The notes beneath the pieces are model-generated. The model was not told the DNA's origin. It saw only the letters and a list, made by a program, of their open reading frames with translations, and did no database searches. From Myxococcales bacterium (lineage in GTDB: Bacteria; Myxococcota; Myxococcia; Myxococcales; JAJYLH01), in NCBI GenBank assembly GCA_021787845.1, contig JAJYLH010000058.1, positions 1-33,281 of the forward strand: 33,281 bases of DNA, read 5' to 3'. This document shows, piece after piece, positions 14,845 through 22,554 of the stretch (within the stretch, counting starts at the first letter, position 1; every line of letters begins with the position of its first letter). Position numbers and translations under genes: made by a program.

Positions 14845-16068
14845 CTACTTACCGCCAGCCGGCTCCTGGTCCGCCGGCAGCGCGAGCTCGGTCTTTTCCA
14901 TCGAGACGCCCAGCGACGCGGCCTTCTTCGCCTCCGCCCGGCGCTTGGCCTCGAAGAGGCGCAGGCCGCGGTCGGTGACGGTGCCGACCGGAATCGACTC
15001 GTCGCGCATCTCGGGCGGCGGCACGGCACTGCTGGGGCGCTCTCGCTGGGCGGCGAGCGCTTTCGTCTCCTCGAGGCGCTGGTCGAAATCGGCGTGCCAT
15101 TCGGCGAGCGTCCGGTAGCGGTACGACGGGTCGTGCGGGTCGTGGATGATCTTCTCGACGATGGCGTCGCGGGAGACGAAGAGCGGGTAGAGCTCGCCGG
15201 GGTCGTAGGCGTTGCCGCGGTCGAAGAGGCCGCCGCAGATGGTGCGCACGCTGCACGCGTCGCAGGCGGGCGCGTAGATGTGGCCCCACTCGGTCTGGCG
15301 CACGGTCTGCTTCTGGTCGAGGAAGTGGACGATGCGCTCCTCGCCCTTGACGATTTTTCGCGTCTCCGTGCTCGCCCAGGCGAAATCGGCCATGTAGCAC
15401 AACGGCACCTTCTCGACGCGGAACGAGCGGCCGCTCTTTTCGAGAAGCCGGAGCGCGCGGTGGAGCGACAGCTCGAAGTCGGCGAGGCGCGGCGTGAACT
15501 GCGCCTGGTTCACCTCGGCCCGGCCCATCGAGGGGTCCAGGTTGTTCCAGACGAAATGGCGCACGTAGGGGTGGTGCTTCACCCAATAGCGGATGTTCTC
15601 GTCGAGGTGGTCGGCGTTGAGCTTGTTGATGACCGAGTTCGCGTTGACATCTATCCCGAAGCGGTGCGCGTTCTCGACAGCGCTGAAGGCGGCCGGGAGC
15701 GTATCCGGTGTCCCTCGCAGCCGCGCCTCGATCTCCGGGCGGACCGAGTAGACCGAGACGTGGACGAGCTTCAAGCCCGCCTCGGCCATCTCCTGCGCGA
15801 AGGCGGGCTCGCTCATCCGGGAGCCGTTGGTGATCATCCGGACGTGCAGGCCGCGGTCGGTCGCGTAGCGGCAGATGCGCGGCAGCTCCGGGTGGAGGCT
15901 CGGCTCGCCGCCGGTCAAGATGATGCCGAAATAGCCGCGCTGGACGAAGTCGTCGACCAGCACCTTCATCGAGTCGAAGGTGTGGACGTAGGGCGTCGTC
16001 GGGTTGGAGCAGAAGCCGCAGAAGTGGTTGCAGTGCCGGACGACCTGGATGTAGCCGATGTTCGCCAC
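14845..16068 (-). CDS. Radical SAM protein with auxiliary Cys cluster (SPASM-like)
   Basis: 407 residues, GTG start. The CX3CX2C motif is Cys13, Cys17 and Cys20 (CNHFCGFC), and GGEP at 53-56 is the SAM-binding motif. A C-terminal Cys set, Cys224 plus Cys269, Cys272 and Cys278 (ACDACSVRTICGG), would bind a second iron-sulfur cluster as in SPASM/twitch enzymes. The tail after 330 is charged and helical. No small precursor-peptide gene was found beside it, so a RiPP role is unproven. The neighbouring haem genes raise the question of a NirJ/AhbD-like role, but I see no specific sign of that. It ends at a 38-bp palindrome. Confidence 0.88.
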   Translation of the reverse strand: MANIGYIQVVRHCNHFCGFCSNPTTPYVHTFDSMKVLVDDFVQRGYFGIILTGGEPSLHPELPRICRYATDRGLHVRMITNGSRMSEPAFAQEMAEAGLKLVHVSVYSVRPEIEARLRGTPDTLPAAFSAVENAHRFGIDVNANSVINKLNADHLDENIRYWVKHHPYVRHFVWNNLDPSMGRAEVNQAQFTPRLADFELSLHRALRLLEKSGRSFRVEKVPLCYMADFAWASTETRKIVKGEERIVHFLDQKQTVRQTEWGHIYAPACDACSVRTICGGLFDRGNAYDPGELYPLFVSRDAIVEKIIHDPHDPSYRYRTLAEWHADFDQRLEETKALAAQRERPSSAVPPPEMRDESIPVGTVTDRGLRLFEAKRRAEAKKAASLGVSMEKTELALPADQEPAGGK

Positions 16069-16206
16069 GTGTTCGCCCGCCGCCTCGATTTCGGATGATG
16101 CGGTGGCGCGCGAAGGCGAGTCAATCGCGCCCGAGCCGGAAGACGAGCGCTCGACCCGGTGGAACCACTTCGGCTCGGGGTTGCTGTCGGCGAACCGGCG
16201 CGCCTG

Positions 16207-16773
16207 TCAGCTCGCGAGAGGGTTCGCGTAGACCTCGCTGAGCGGCAGCGCTACCCCCAAGGGTCCGACCGGCGCCTCGCCTTCGGTGTACTCGCGCAAG
16301 GTCCAACTGCGGTCGTCGTTGCGCGTGAAGACCTCGATGCGCTGCTCTTTCTGCGCGACGAGGACGTAGGCGCGCAGGCTCTCGATGCGGCGATAGTGGC
16401 TGAACTTGTCTTCGCGGTCGAACGATTCGGTCGAGTCGGAGAGCACCTCAACCAGCGCGATGGGGTTCGTCGCGGCGTGCGCGTCTTCGGGATGTGCCTC
16501 GAATTGGCCGCAGACGATCGCGACGTCCGGATAGGACGAGAAGCCAGTCGCCAGCACGCGTACGCGCAGGTCGGAGCTGAAGACGCGGCACGGCCTGCCA
16601 GCGAGGCGGTTGCCGAGCACGCGCGCAACGCTCGCGCCGATGCCGGCATGATCCGGGGTCCCGCCGGCCATCGAATAGACCCGACCGTCGAAGAACTCGT
16701 GCTTCTCGGGGCTCGTGCGCTCGAGCTCCAGGTATTCGGCGTACGAAATCAACTGGGATGCTGGCATGCTCAT
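16207..16773 (-). CDS. Uma2-family (DUF820) PD-(D/E)XK nuclease-like protein
   Basis: 188 residues, ATG start (Met1 or Met3). Family marks: the Glu in KHEFFDGRVYSM, the PDVAIVCG strand with Pro82-Asp83, ALVEVLSDST with Glu109, and Lys123 in the DREDKFSHYR helix. Together these form the PD-(D/E)XK-type active site. These proteins are common in multiple copies in some bacteria, and their biological function is not established. It stands between hemD (75 bp upstream) and the radical SAM gene on the same strand, probably as an independent unit. There are no flanking direct repeats. Confidence 0.9.
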   Translation of the reverse strand: MSMPASQLISYAEYLELERTSPEKHEFFDGRVYSMAGGTPDHAGIGASVARVLGNRLAGRPCRVFSSDLRVRVLATGFSSYPDVAIVCGQFEAHPEDAHAATNPIALVEVLSDSTESFDREDKFSHYRRIESLRAYVLVAQKEQRIEVFTRNDDRSWTLREYTEGEAPVGPLGVALPLSEVYANPLAS

Positions 16774-16848
16774 ACCGACAGAATAGCAGCTCCCTCGGTC
16801 GAGCGCATCCCGGCGCGGGAGCGGTCGGCTCCCTTCCGAGGCCCGCGC

Positions 16849-17556
16849 TCAGTGCCGTAACCAGTCGCGGATGCCCTGCGCCAGCCCTTCCGTAGTGCTC
16901 GACGGCGCGAGGCGGCAGGCGATTGCTCGCTCCTGACAAGCGCGGGCGGTCGTCGGGCCGATGGCGAGAATCTCCATCGATTCGCCGCGCGCATTCGCCG
17001 CGAAGAAGAAGCGCACCGCGGAGGGGCTCGCGAAGACGGTCAGCGTGACGCCGTCGAAGGGCGGCAGCGGCGCCTCGATGGCGCTCGCCGTGCGGTAGAC
17101 GACGACTTGCTCGACCCGCACGCCACGGTCGGAGAGCGCTTGCGCAATCAGCTCGTCGCCGAGATCGCCCCGCGGATAGAGCACACGCTCGACGCCGGGA
17201 AGCAGCGCGTCGATTTCGCGCGCGGCGACCTCCGCCAGCGCTCTCGAGGGGCGGGAGGTGACCCGCCAACCGCGTTCGCGCACGGCGCGTTCGGTTGCCG
17301 AGCCCAGGGCCATCACCTGGCGGGGGGCAGGAGCGCTCGCGTCGATCACCACCTCTGCCGAGTGGCGGCTGACGAAGACCGCCGCGTCGAAGGCGCCTCC
17401 TTGGAGGTCCCTCCGGATTTTCTCGGGCAGCGAGAGCAGCTCGACGCGAATGCAGGGGTAGTCGACGATGGTCGCGTCGATGCCTCCGAGCATCCGGCGC
17501 AGCGCGGCGTTGTCCTCCGCGGTCCGGGTCAGGACCAGGCGTCGATTCGTTGGCAC
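16849..17556 (-). CDS. hemD: Uroporphyrinogen-III synthase
   Basis: 235 residues from GTG, with AGGAG seven bases upstream. It cyclises hydroxymethylbilane with inversion of ring D. The sequence is diverged, as is normal for HemD, but has the two-domain alternation with FDAAVFVSRHSAEVV and the hallmark second-domain segment LTVFASPSAVRFFF, then LAIGPTTARAC. It is the last gene of the haem operon, and its first 28 bp overlap the 3' end of hemC, indicating translational coupling. Confidence 0.9.
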   Translation of the reverse strand: MPTNRRLVLTRTAEDNAALRRMLGGIDATIVDYPCIRVELLSLPEKIRRDLQGGAFDAAVFVSRHSAEVVIDASAPAPRQVMALGSATERAVRERGWRVTSRPSRALAEVAAREIDALLPGVERVLYPRGDLGDELIAQALSDRGVRVEQVVVYRTASAIEAPLPPFDGVTLTVFASPSAVRFFFAANARGESMEILAIGPTTARACQERAIACRLAPSSTTEGLAQGIRDWLRH

Positions 17557-18479
17557 AGCGCCGCTCCTTCGAACGAGGCGCGTTCGCCCGATGCCGAGCG
17601 CGCGTTGAGCTCAGCGAAAGCGGTCTCGACCGCCGACGAAAGATCCGCCGCGTCGATTTCGCAGCGCACCAGCCGGTCGGGTTCGGGCGCGAAGCAGGCG
17701 GTGAAGTGGAGGCCCGTCGCCGTGCGCCTGGCCAGCGTGCCGAGCGGCAGGTGGCAGCCGCCTTCGAACCGCGCGAGCAGCCCGCGCTCCACCGCCGTCG
17801 CGTCGCGCGTCGGCTCGTGCTCGAGCTTGGCGCACACGTCGAAAGCGGAATCGTTCGCGCGGGTCTCGATGGCGAGCGCGCCCTGCCCCGGCGCCGGCAG
17901 CCACACGAGCGGATTCAAGCGGTAGGCGACGAGCGGCTGGAAGTCGAGCGCCAGCCGCGACAGCCCCGCCTCGGCGAGGACCACGGCAGCGTACTGGCCC
18001 TCCTTGCACTTGCGCACGCGGGTCGGAACGTTGCCGCGCAGGCTCGCCGGCTCGACATCGCCCTTCGCGGTTCGCACGTAGGCCTGGCGCCGCAAGCTCG
18101 ACGCGCCCACCTGGGCGCCCGCCTTCACCGGAAACGGCTGCGACGGGTCGTGCCAGTCCGGGTGCACGAGGAGCACATCCGCTACCGGTGCCCGTTCGCA
18201 CACCGCGGCGATGGCGAGCCCGGGCGGCGTCAGGGTCGGCAGGTCCTTCAGGCTGTGCACCGCGAGGTCGACCTGGCGCGCGTAGAGCGCTTCCTCCAGC
18301 TCCTTGGTGAAGAAGCCCTTCCCCTCGGCGCCGGAGAGGTCGCGGTCGAGGATGCGGTCGCCCTCGGTCTTGATGATGACGAGCCCGGTCGCGGCCGACA
18401 GCCGTGCCGCCACGTGCTTGGACTGCCACAGCGCGAGGTCGCTACCGCGGGTGCCGATGAGCAGCGTCCGATCGTTCAT
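17529..18479 (-). CDS. hemC: Hydroxymethylbilane synthase (porphobilinogen deaminase)
   Basis: 316 residues; ATG with GGAG seven bases upstream. It joins four porphobilinogen units into hydroxymethylbilane. It shows LLIGTRGSDLALWQS at the N-terminus, the catalytic Asp79 in AVHSLKDLP, ASSLRRQAYVR, LRGNVPTRVRK, and Cys242 in FEGGCHLPLG, to which the dipyrromethane cofactor attaches. It is complete. The gene begins 38 bp inside the end of hemA and ends 28 bp inside hemD, so hemA, hemC and hemD form a tightly coupled block. Confidence 0.96.
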   Translation of the reverse strand: MNDRTLLIGTRGSDLALWQSKHVAARLSAATGLVIIKTEGDRILDRDLSGAEGKGFFTKELEEALYARQVDLAVHSLKDLPTLTPPGLAIAAVCERAPVADVLLVHPDWHDPSQPFPVKAGAQVGASSLRRQAYVRTAKGDVEPASLRGNVPTRVRKCKEGQYAAVVLAEAGLSRLALDFQPLVAYRLNPLVWLPAPGQGALAIETRANDSAFDVCAKLEHEPTRDATAVERGLLARFEGGCHLPLGTLARRTATGLHFTACFAPEPDRLVRCEIDAADLSSAVETAFAELNARSASGERASFEGAALCQRIDAWS

Positions 18480-19944
18480 CCGTTTCTCCCGATGGCGCTT
18501 CCGACGCGGCTTGCCCGTTTTCGGAGAGCGCGCGCGTGACGGTCTGGAAGACCCCTTTCGAGTAGCTCGTCAAGAGCCGGTGCATCGCGTCGGCGACGAG
18601 CCGCTGGTGCTCGGCCGACAAGACCGACAGCTCGCCGTTCAGCGCCTCGGGGATGCCCTGCTGCTTGTGCGCGTTCGACAGGCTCTCCAGCGAATCGAAC
18701 AGCGTCGAGTAGCGGCGGACGTTGGTCCAGGCCGCCACCCGGCGCACGCCCTCGTCGACGATCGCCTCGGCTTGACGGAGCGCCTGCTTCGCTTGCGGGC
18801 GCTGGCCGAACCCGGTGGTCGTGAACCAGTCCAGGCCGAACAGCCGGGTGCCCTGCACGCCCTCGCACGTCGGCTCGACCTGCGGCGGGATGCCGATGTC
18901 GACGAGGACGAGCGGGCTCCTCCCTCGACTGCGCTCGGGATGAGCGGCAGGGGCCATCGGCCCGCTCAACGCCTCGGGACGAGCGGCAGGGGCCATCGGC
19001 TCGCTCAACGCCTGCCAGAGCTCCATCCCGCTCACCGGGAGCGCTCGCGTTCCGCTCAGCGCGCGTGGCTCCTTCCCGCTCATCTCGAGCGCAGTCGAGG
19101 GAGGAGCGGCGTGCTGGTCGCTCAAGGCTTGCTGGAGCGCCTCTTCTCTCAGGACGGGCCGCGACGCGCCGGTCGCGAAGACGATGGCGTCCATCTCGCG
19201 CAGGAGCGAGGCCATCTCGGCGATGGGCACGAAGCGGCAGGCGGCGAGCAGGGAGCCCAGCTCTTCGGGCGAGCGCGGCCGGCGGCTGGAGACGGTGAGC
19301 TCGACCCGGCCGTCGCTCGCGAAGGAGCGCGCGGTCTTCAGGCCGATTTCACCGAGGCCGATCACCGCGACCTTCGGACGGGGGCCGGAAGCGGTTTCCT
19401 GGAGCACGAGGTTGCGCGCCAGCGTGAAGACGCCCACCGACTCCGCGGCGATCGAGGTGCGGCTGTGGATTTGGCGGGCGTTCTGCACCGCGATGTGCGC
19501 GAGGCCGTTGAGCCCCTTGTCGAGCCAGCCCGACTTGCGCGCCTGGTCGAACGACCGGCGGAGCTGCTGGGTGATTTGCCGCTCGCCGACGACCAGCGAA
19601 TCGAGCGACGCCGAAACGCGCAGGACGTGCCGCACCGCATCCTCGCCGGTGTAGCGGTAGGGCTCCGGCAAAGGCCGCGGCTGGTCGCCCAGGCGGGCGT
19701 GGAGCTGCGCGCGCACGAGCTCCAGCGCGAACCCCGGATGCTCCGCGCTGAGCACCACCTCCTGGCGGTTGCAGGTCGAGACGAACGCCACGCCGTCGGC
19801 GAGCCCGGCGTTCTTCAGGCTCTTCGCGAGCTGATCGCACCAGGCGTCGTCGAACGCGAGCAGGCCTCGCTGGCGCGCGGGCACCTGCCGGTGGTTGAAG
19901 CCGACCACGCCGAAGCGATCGATCTCGGTGGCGAGCTCGGTCAT
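18442..19944 (-). CDS. hemA: Glutamyl-tRNA reductase with a repeat-derived internal insertion
   Basis: 500 residues against the usual 420-450. It reduces glutamyl-tRNA to glutamate-1-semialdehyde, the committed step of the C5 haem pathway. Visible: GFNHRQVP near the N-terminus, Cys58 in STCNR (the thioester nucleophile), SLDSLVVGERQI, and the NADPH-binding GLGEIG (197-202) leading to VFATGASRPVL. Between residues 275 and 343, where relatives run directly into LVDIGIPP, an in-frame insert of about 69 residues is present; its ends are R30 repeats (280-289 and 334-343) in inverted orientation. The site is a loop after the NADPH domain. The C-terminal dimerisation region is intact, so function is probably kept. 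ATG start, 112 bp after hemY. Confidence 0.95.
   Translation of the reverse strand: MTELATEIDRFGVVGFNHRQVPARQRGLLAFDDAWCDQLAKSLKNAGLADGVAFVSTCNRQEVVLSAEHPGFALELVRAQLHARLGDQPRPLPEPYRYTGEDAVRHVLRVSASLDSLVVGERQITQQLRRSFDQARKSGWLDKGLNGLAHIAVQNARQIHSRTSIAAESVGVFTLARNLVLQETASGPRPKVAVIGLGEIGLKTARSFASDGRVELTVSSRRPRSPEELGSLLAACRFVPIAEMASLLREMDAIVFATGASRPVLREEALQQALSDQHAAPPSTALEMSGKEPRALSGTRALPVSGMELWQALSEPMAPAARPEALSGPMAPAAHPERSRGRSPLVLVDIGIPPQVEPTCEGVQGTRLFGLDWFTTTGFGQRPQAKQALRQAEAIVDEGVRRVAAWTNVRRYSTLFDSLESLSNAHKQQGIPEALNGELSVLSAEHQRLVADAMHRLLTSYSKGVFQTVTRALSENGQAASEAPSGETDERSDAAHRHPR
18916..19107. repeat. 192-bp R30-bounded element inside hemA
   Basis: R30 copies at 18916-18945 and 19078-19107 point toward each other. 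The element is exactly 192 bp (64 codons) and codon-aligned. Within it, a 39-bp unit repeats in tandem (AGCGGCAGGGGCCATCGG from 18943 and 18982), also a multiple of three. Read in the hemA frame, the R30 ends encode APPSTALEMS and AHPERSRGRS. The element adds residues that normal HemA proteins lack. Confidence 0.85.
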
Positions 19945-19989
19945 GCGCGGCCCCGTTGAAGCGCACGGTTTCGTGCCGCGGTCGAACCC

Positions 19990-20019
19990 GCTCGTCCTGA
20001 GCGCAGTCGAAGGGCGAGC
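19990..20019. repeat. R30 repeat between hemY and hemA
   Basis: GCTCGTCCTGAGCGCAGTCG to the GCGAGC end: a single R30 copy in the 112-bp gap between the hemY stop and the hemA start. It is transcribed with the operon and could form a hairpin ahead of hemA, but lies about 45 bp from the start codon. Confidence 0.8.
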
Positions 20020-20056
20020 GCGTTGAACGCCGGATCGGCTCGAAGGACTGCCGCCC

Positions 20057-21400
20057 TCATGCCGCCTTCGCCTGCGCGCCGCGTCGCGCCGCGATTTGCT
20101 GCGCCACCTTCTCCCCGCGCGCGATGGTGTCGCCCATGGCGATGCCGTCGAGGTAGTTGCTCGCGAGCGACAGCCCCGGCGTCTTCGCGACGAGCGACTC
20201 GATCTTCCCTCGCCACGCGAGGTGCCCGGTGCCGTATTGCGGAATCGCGCGCGCCTGCCGGACGACAGCGGCGTCGAGGGGCGTCCCCTCGAGGCCCATC
20301 ATCGGCGTCAGCTCGCGCTCGACGGTGCCGACGAGCTCCGCGTCGCTGAGGTCGATCGCCTTCGGATCGAGGGCGCCGCCGATGAACGAGGTGAGCGCGG
20401 CGTCGCCAGGCTTCGCCACGTCGAACAGCGCCGAGCTCCAGATGCAGCCGAGCGTCCGCACCTTCTCGCGCCGGGGAATGAGGAAGCCGAAGCCATCCAG
20501 CGGCTGGCGGATCGAATCGCTCCGGCGAAGGAGGTGGACGCCGGCGATGGGCGCGTACTCGACCTCGCGCAGACCGGTCGCCAGCTCCGGCGCGAGGCGG
20601 TCGAGCAGAGCGGCAGCGGTGTCAGCCGGCGTCGCGAGGACCAGCTCGGGGGCCTTGTGCGCTCCTGCCACCCATTCATCGCCGTCGCGCGCAATCGTCA
20701 CCTCGACGCCCAGCTCCAGCCGGTCGCCCAGCCGCTTCGCGAGGGCGTTCGGCAGGTCCGCGAGGCCGCCCGCGAAGGAGAAGGTGCCGCGGAGCTTGCG
20801 CTGTCCCTTCTTGCCTTTCTTGCGCATCGAGGCGAAGGCGCCGCGGGTGATCGACCCGTGCTCCTTCGCCATCGCGTACACGCTCGGGAACGACGCGGCG
20901 ATGCCCATGCGCGACACGTCGCCCGCGTAGATGCCGGCGACGAACGCGTCGACCAAGCGGCTCGTCACCTCCGGCCCGAGCCTTCGGTCGAAGAAGTCGC
21001 GGACGCTGTCGGTCTCCTCGGCGCCGCCCCTCCGGAGCGGTTCCGTCAGGAGCCTGAGCTTGGCGCCGAAGGGCAGGAGCGGTGTCGTGATGGCCGAGAC
21101 CGGGCCGCCGGGGAGCGCCTGCAACTTGCCGTCGATGAAGAGGTAGCGCTTGTTCGCCTCGGGCCTCGCGAGGAGCGGCTCGACCCCGACCTCGTGCGCG
21201 AGCGCGTGCATGGCGGTCGCGCTGCCGAGGAAGCTGTTCGGTCCCGCCTCGTGCCGCCAGCCGTCGCGCTGGACGGTGCGCACGTGCCCGCCGGCGTAGC
21301 TCGCGCGCTCCAACACTCGCACGTCGAGGCCCAGCGTCAGCAGCCGATGCGCCGCCGCCAAGCCCGACAATCCCGCTCCCACCACAATCACGTCCGCCAT
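20057..21400 (-). CDS. hemY: Protoporphyrinogen/coproporphyrinogen oxidase, FAD type
   Basis: 447 residues. It oxidises the porphyrinogen ring with O2 using FAD. The N-terminal dinucleotide motif is VIVVGAGLSGLAAAHRL, followed by an ERASYAGGHVRT ribose-binding segment. DAFVAGIYAGD and TFSFAGGLADLPNAL are typical HemY blocks, and the C-terminus carries NYLDGIAMGDTIARGEKVA, the second FAD contact. The ATG overlaps the hemF stop by one base (TGATG), so translation is coupled. Sequence does not settle whether the substrate is protoporphyrinogen or coproporphyrinogen, though the presence of hemF favours the classical protoporphyrin route. Confidence 0.95.
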   Translation of the reverse strand: MADVIVVGAGLSGLAAAHRLLTLGLDVRVLERASYAGGHVRTVQRDGWRHEAGPNSFLGSATAMHALAHEVGVEPLLARPEANKRYLFIDGKLQALPGGPVSAITTPLLPFGAKLRLLTEPLRRGGAEETDSVRDFFDRRLGPEVTSRLVDAFVAGIYAGDVSRMGIAASFPSVYAMAKEHGSITRGAFASMRKKGKKGQRKLRGTFSFAGGLADLPNALAKRLGDRLELGVEVTIARDGDEWVAGAHKAPELVLATPADTAAALLDRLAPELATGLREVEYAPIAGVHLLRRSDSIRQPLDGFGFLIPRREKVRTLGCIWSSALFDVAKPGDAALTSFIGGALDPKAIDLSDAELVGTVERELTPMMGLEGTPLDAAVVRQARAIPQYGTGHLAWRGKIESLVAKTPGLSLASNYLDGIAMGDTIARGEKVAQQIAARRGAQAKAA

Positions 21401-22554
21401 CAACGCCCTCCAGAAGCCCAGTCGCGGGGCTGCAAGAAGAATTCGGTCAACCGCGCTTCGGCCGTGCCCGGCTGCGGGTGCCAGTCGTATCGCCAGGCGG
21501 CGAGCGGCGGCATCGACGCGAGAATCGACTCCATCCGCCCGCCGGAATGGACCCCGAAACGCGTCCCGCGGTCGTAGGCGAGGTTGAACTCGGCGTAGCG
21601 GCCGCGGCGCAGGAGTTGGAACGCGCGCTCTGGCTCGCCGAACGGCGTCGCCTTGCGCCGCGCGACGATCGGCCGGTACGCCGGGAGGAAGCTGTCGCCG
21701 ACGCGGCAGAGGAGCGAGAAGCCGTTGGCGAAGCCGCCGTCGTCGAAGTCGTCGAAGAAGATGCCGCCGACGCCGCGCGCCTCGCCGCGATGCTTCAAAT
21801 AGAAGTATTCGTCGCACGCTTTCTTGAAGCGCGGGTAGAGGAGCTCGTCGACGTCGTCGCAGGCGCGCTTCGCGGTCTGGTGCCAGTGGATGGCGTCCTC
21901 TTCGAACCCGTACACCGGCGTCAGGTCGTAACCGCCGCCGAACCACCAGACCGGGTCGCCGTCGCCGGTCACCAGGAAGAAGCGGAGGTTCAGGTGCGCC
22001 GCCGGCACGTAGGGGTTTCGCGGGTGCACGATGAGCGAGAGCCCTATCGCTTCCCAGGGGCGCCCCTCCATCACGGGACGGCTCGCGGTCGCCGACTTGG
22101 GAAGGTCGGCACCGCTCAAGTGGGAGAAGAGCACTGCCGCTTTCTCGAACACCGGTCCGTCTTCGAGGACCCGCGCGCGCCCGCCGCCGTCGCCCGTCTT
22201 TTCCCACGCGTCCTCGCGAAACTTCGCGCCGCCGTCCTCCTCCTCGAGCCCGGCGCAGATTTCGTCCTGCAGCCGCACCAGCGTTTCCTGGACCGCCTCG
22301 ATGGAAATCGGGTCGCGCAACGGCAGGTCCTCGAGGACACCACCGCTCACCCTGAGCGCAGTCGAAGGGCGAGCGGTGTTCTGCGGCGGTGTTCCCTCGC
22401 CGTCGCTCGTCCCTCGACTGCGCTCGGGATGAGCGGCACTGTCCGAGCGCACCGCCTCGTCGCGCGCACCGCTCGCCCGGAGCGCAGTCGAAGGGCTCGC
22501 GACGTGCGGGTCCTCGCGGTGCGAATCCCGGCGATGCAAGCTCGGGCGTGCCAT
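21400..22554 (-). CDS. hemF: Oxygen-dependent coproporphyrinogen-III oxidase with a repeat-derived N-terminal extension
   Basis: 384 residues, about 80 longer than usual HemF. It decarboxylates two propionates of coproporphyrinogen III using O2. The core starts near residue 82 (DPISIEAVQETLVRLQDEI) and holds GLSLIVHPRNPYVPAAHLN, WWFGGGYDLTPVYGF, FFDDFDDGGFANGF and FNLAYDRGTRFG. The ATG at 22554 overlaps the hemE stop by one base (TGATG), so the extension is probably translated. Residues 19-28, 41-50 and 61-70 are three R30 copies read as ASPSTALRAS, AHPERSRGTS and ARPSTALRVS. The extension is low-complexity and has no membrane signal. The stop overlaps the hemY start by one base. Confidence 0.95.
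   Translation of the reverse strand: MARPSLHRRDSHREDPHVASPSTALRASGARDEAVRSDSAAHPERSRGTSDGEGTPPQNTARPSTALRVSGGVLEDLPLRDPISIEAVQETLVRLQDEICAGLEEEDGGAKFREDAWEKTGDGGGRARVLEDGPVFEKAAVLFSHLSGADLPKSATASRPVMEGRPWEAIGLSLIVHPRNPYVPAAHLNLRFFLVTGDGDPVWWFGGGYDLTPVYGFEEDAIHWHQTAKRACDDVDELLYPRFKKACDEYFYLKHRGEARGVGGIFFDDFDDGGFANGFSLLCRVGDSFLPAYRPIVARRKATPFGEPERAFQLLRRGRYAEFNLAYDRGTRFGVHSGGRMESILASMPPLAAWRYDWHPQPGTAEARLTEFFLQPRDWASGGR
22345..22500. repeat. Three R30 copies in the 5' end of hemF
   Basis: Copies at 22345-22374, 22405-22434 and 22471-22500, spaced 60 and 66 bp (both multiples of three). The middle copy is in the orientation opposite to the outer two. All are codon-aligned with hemF. Confidence 0.85.

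Noticed and set aside
14845-16068. Radical SAM gene as haem pathway enzyme (AhbD, NirJ or HemN)
   Set aside because: The motifs are general SPASM features, HemF already covers the coproporphyrinogen step, and the gene is separated from the operon by a Uma2 gene.
16207-16773. Uma2 gene as a mobile-element gene
   Set aside because: There are no terminal repeats or target duplications next to it, and Uma2 proteins are not established transposases.
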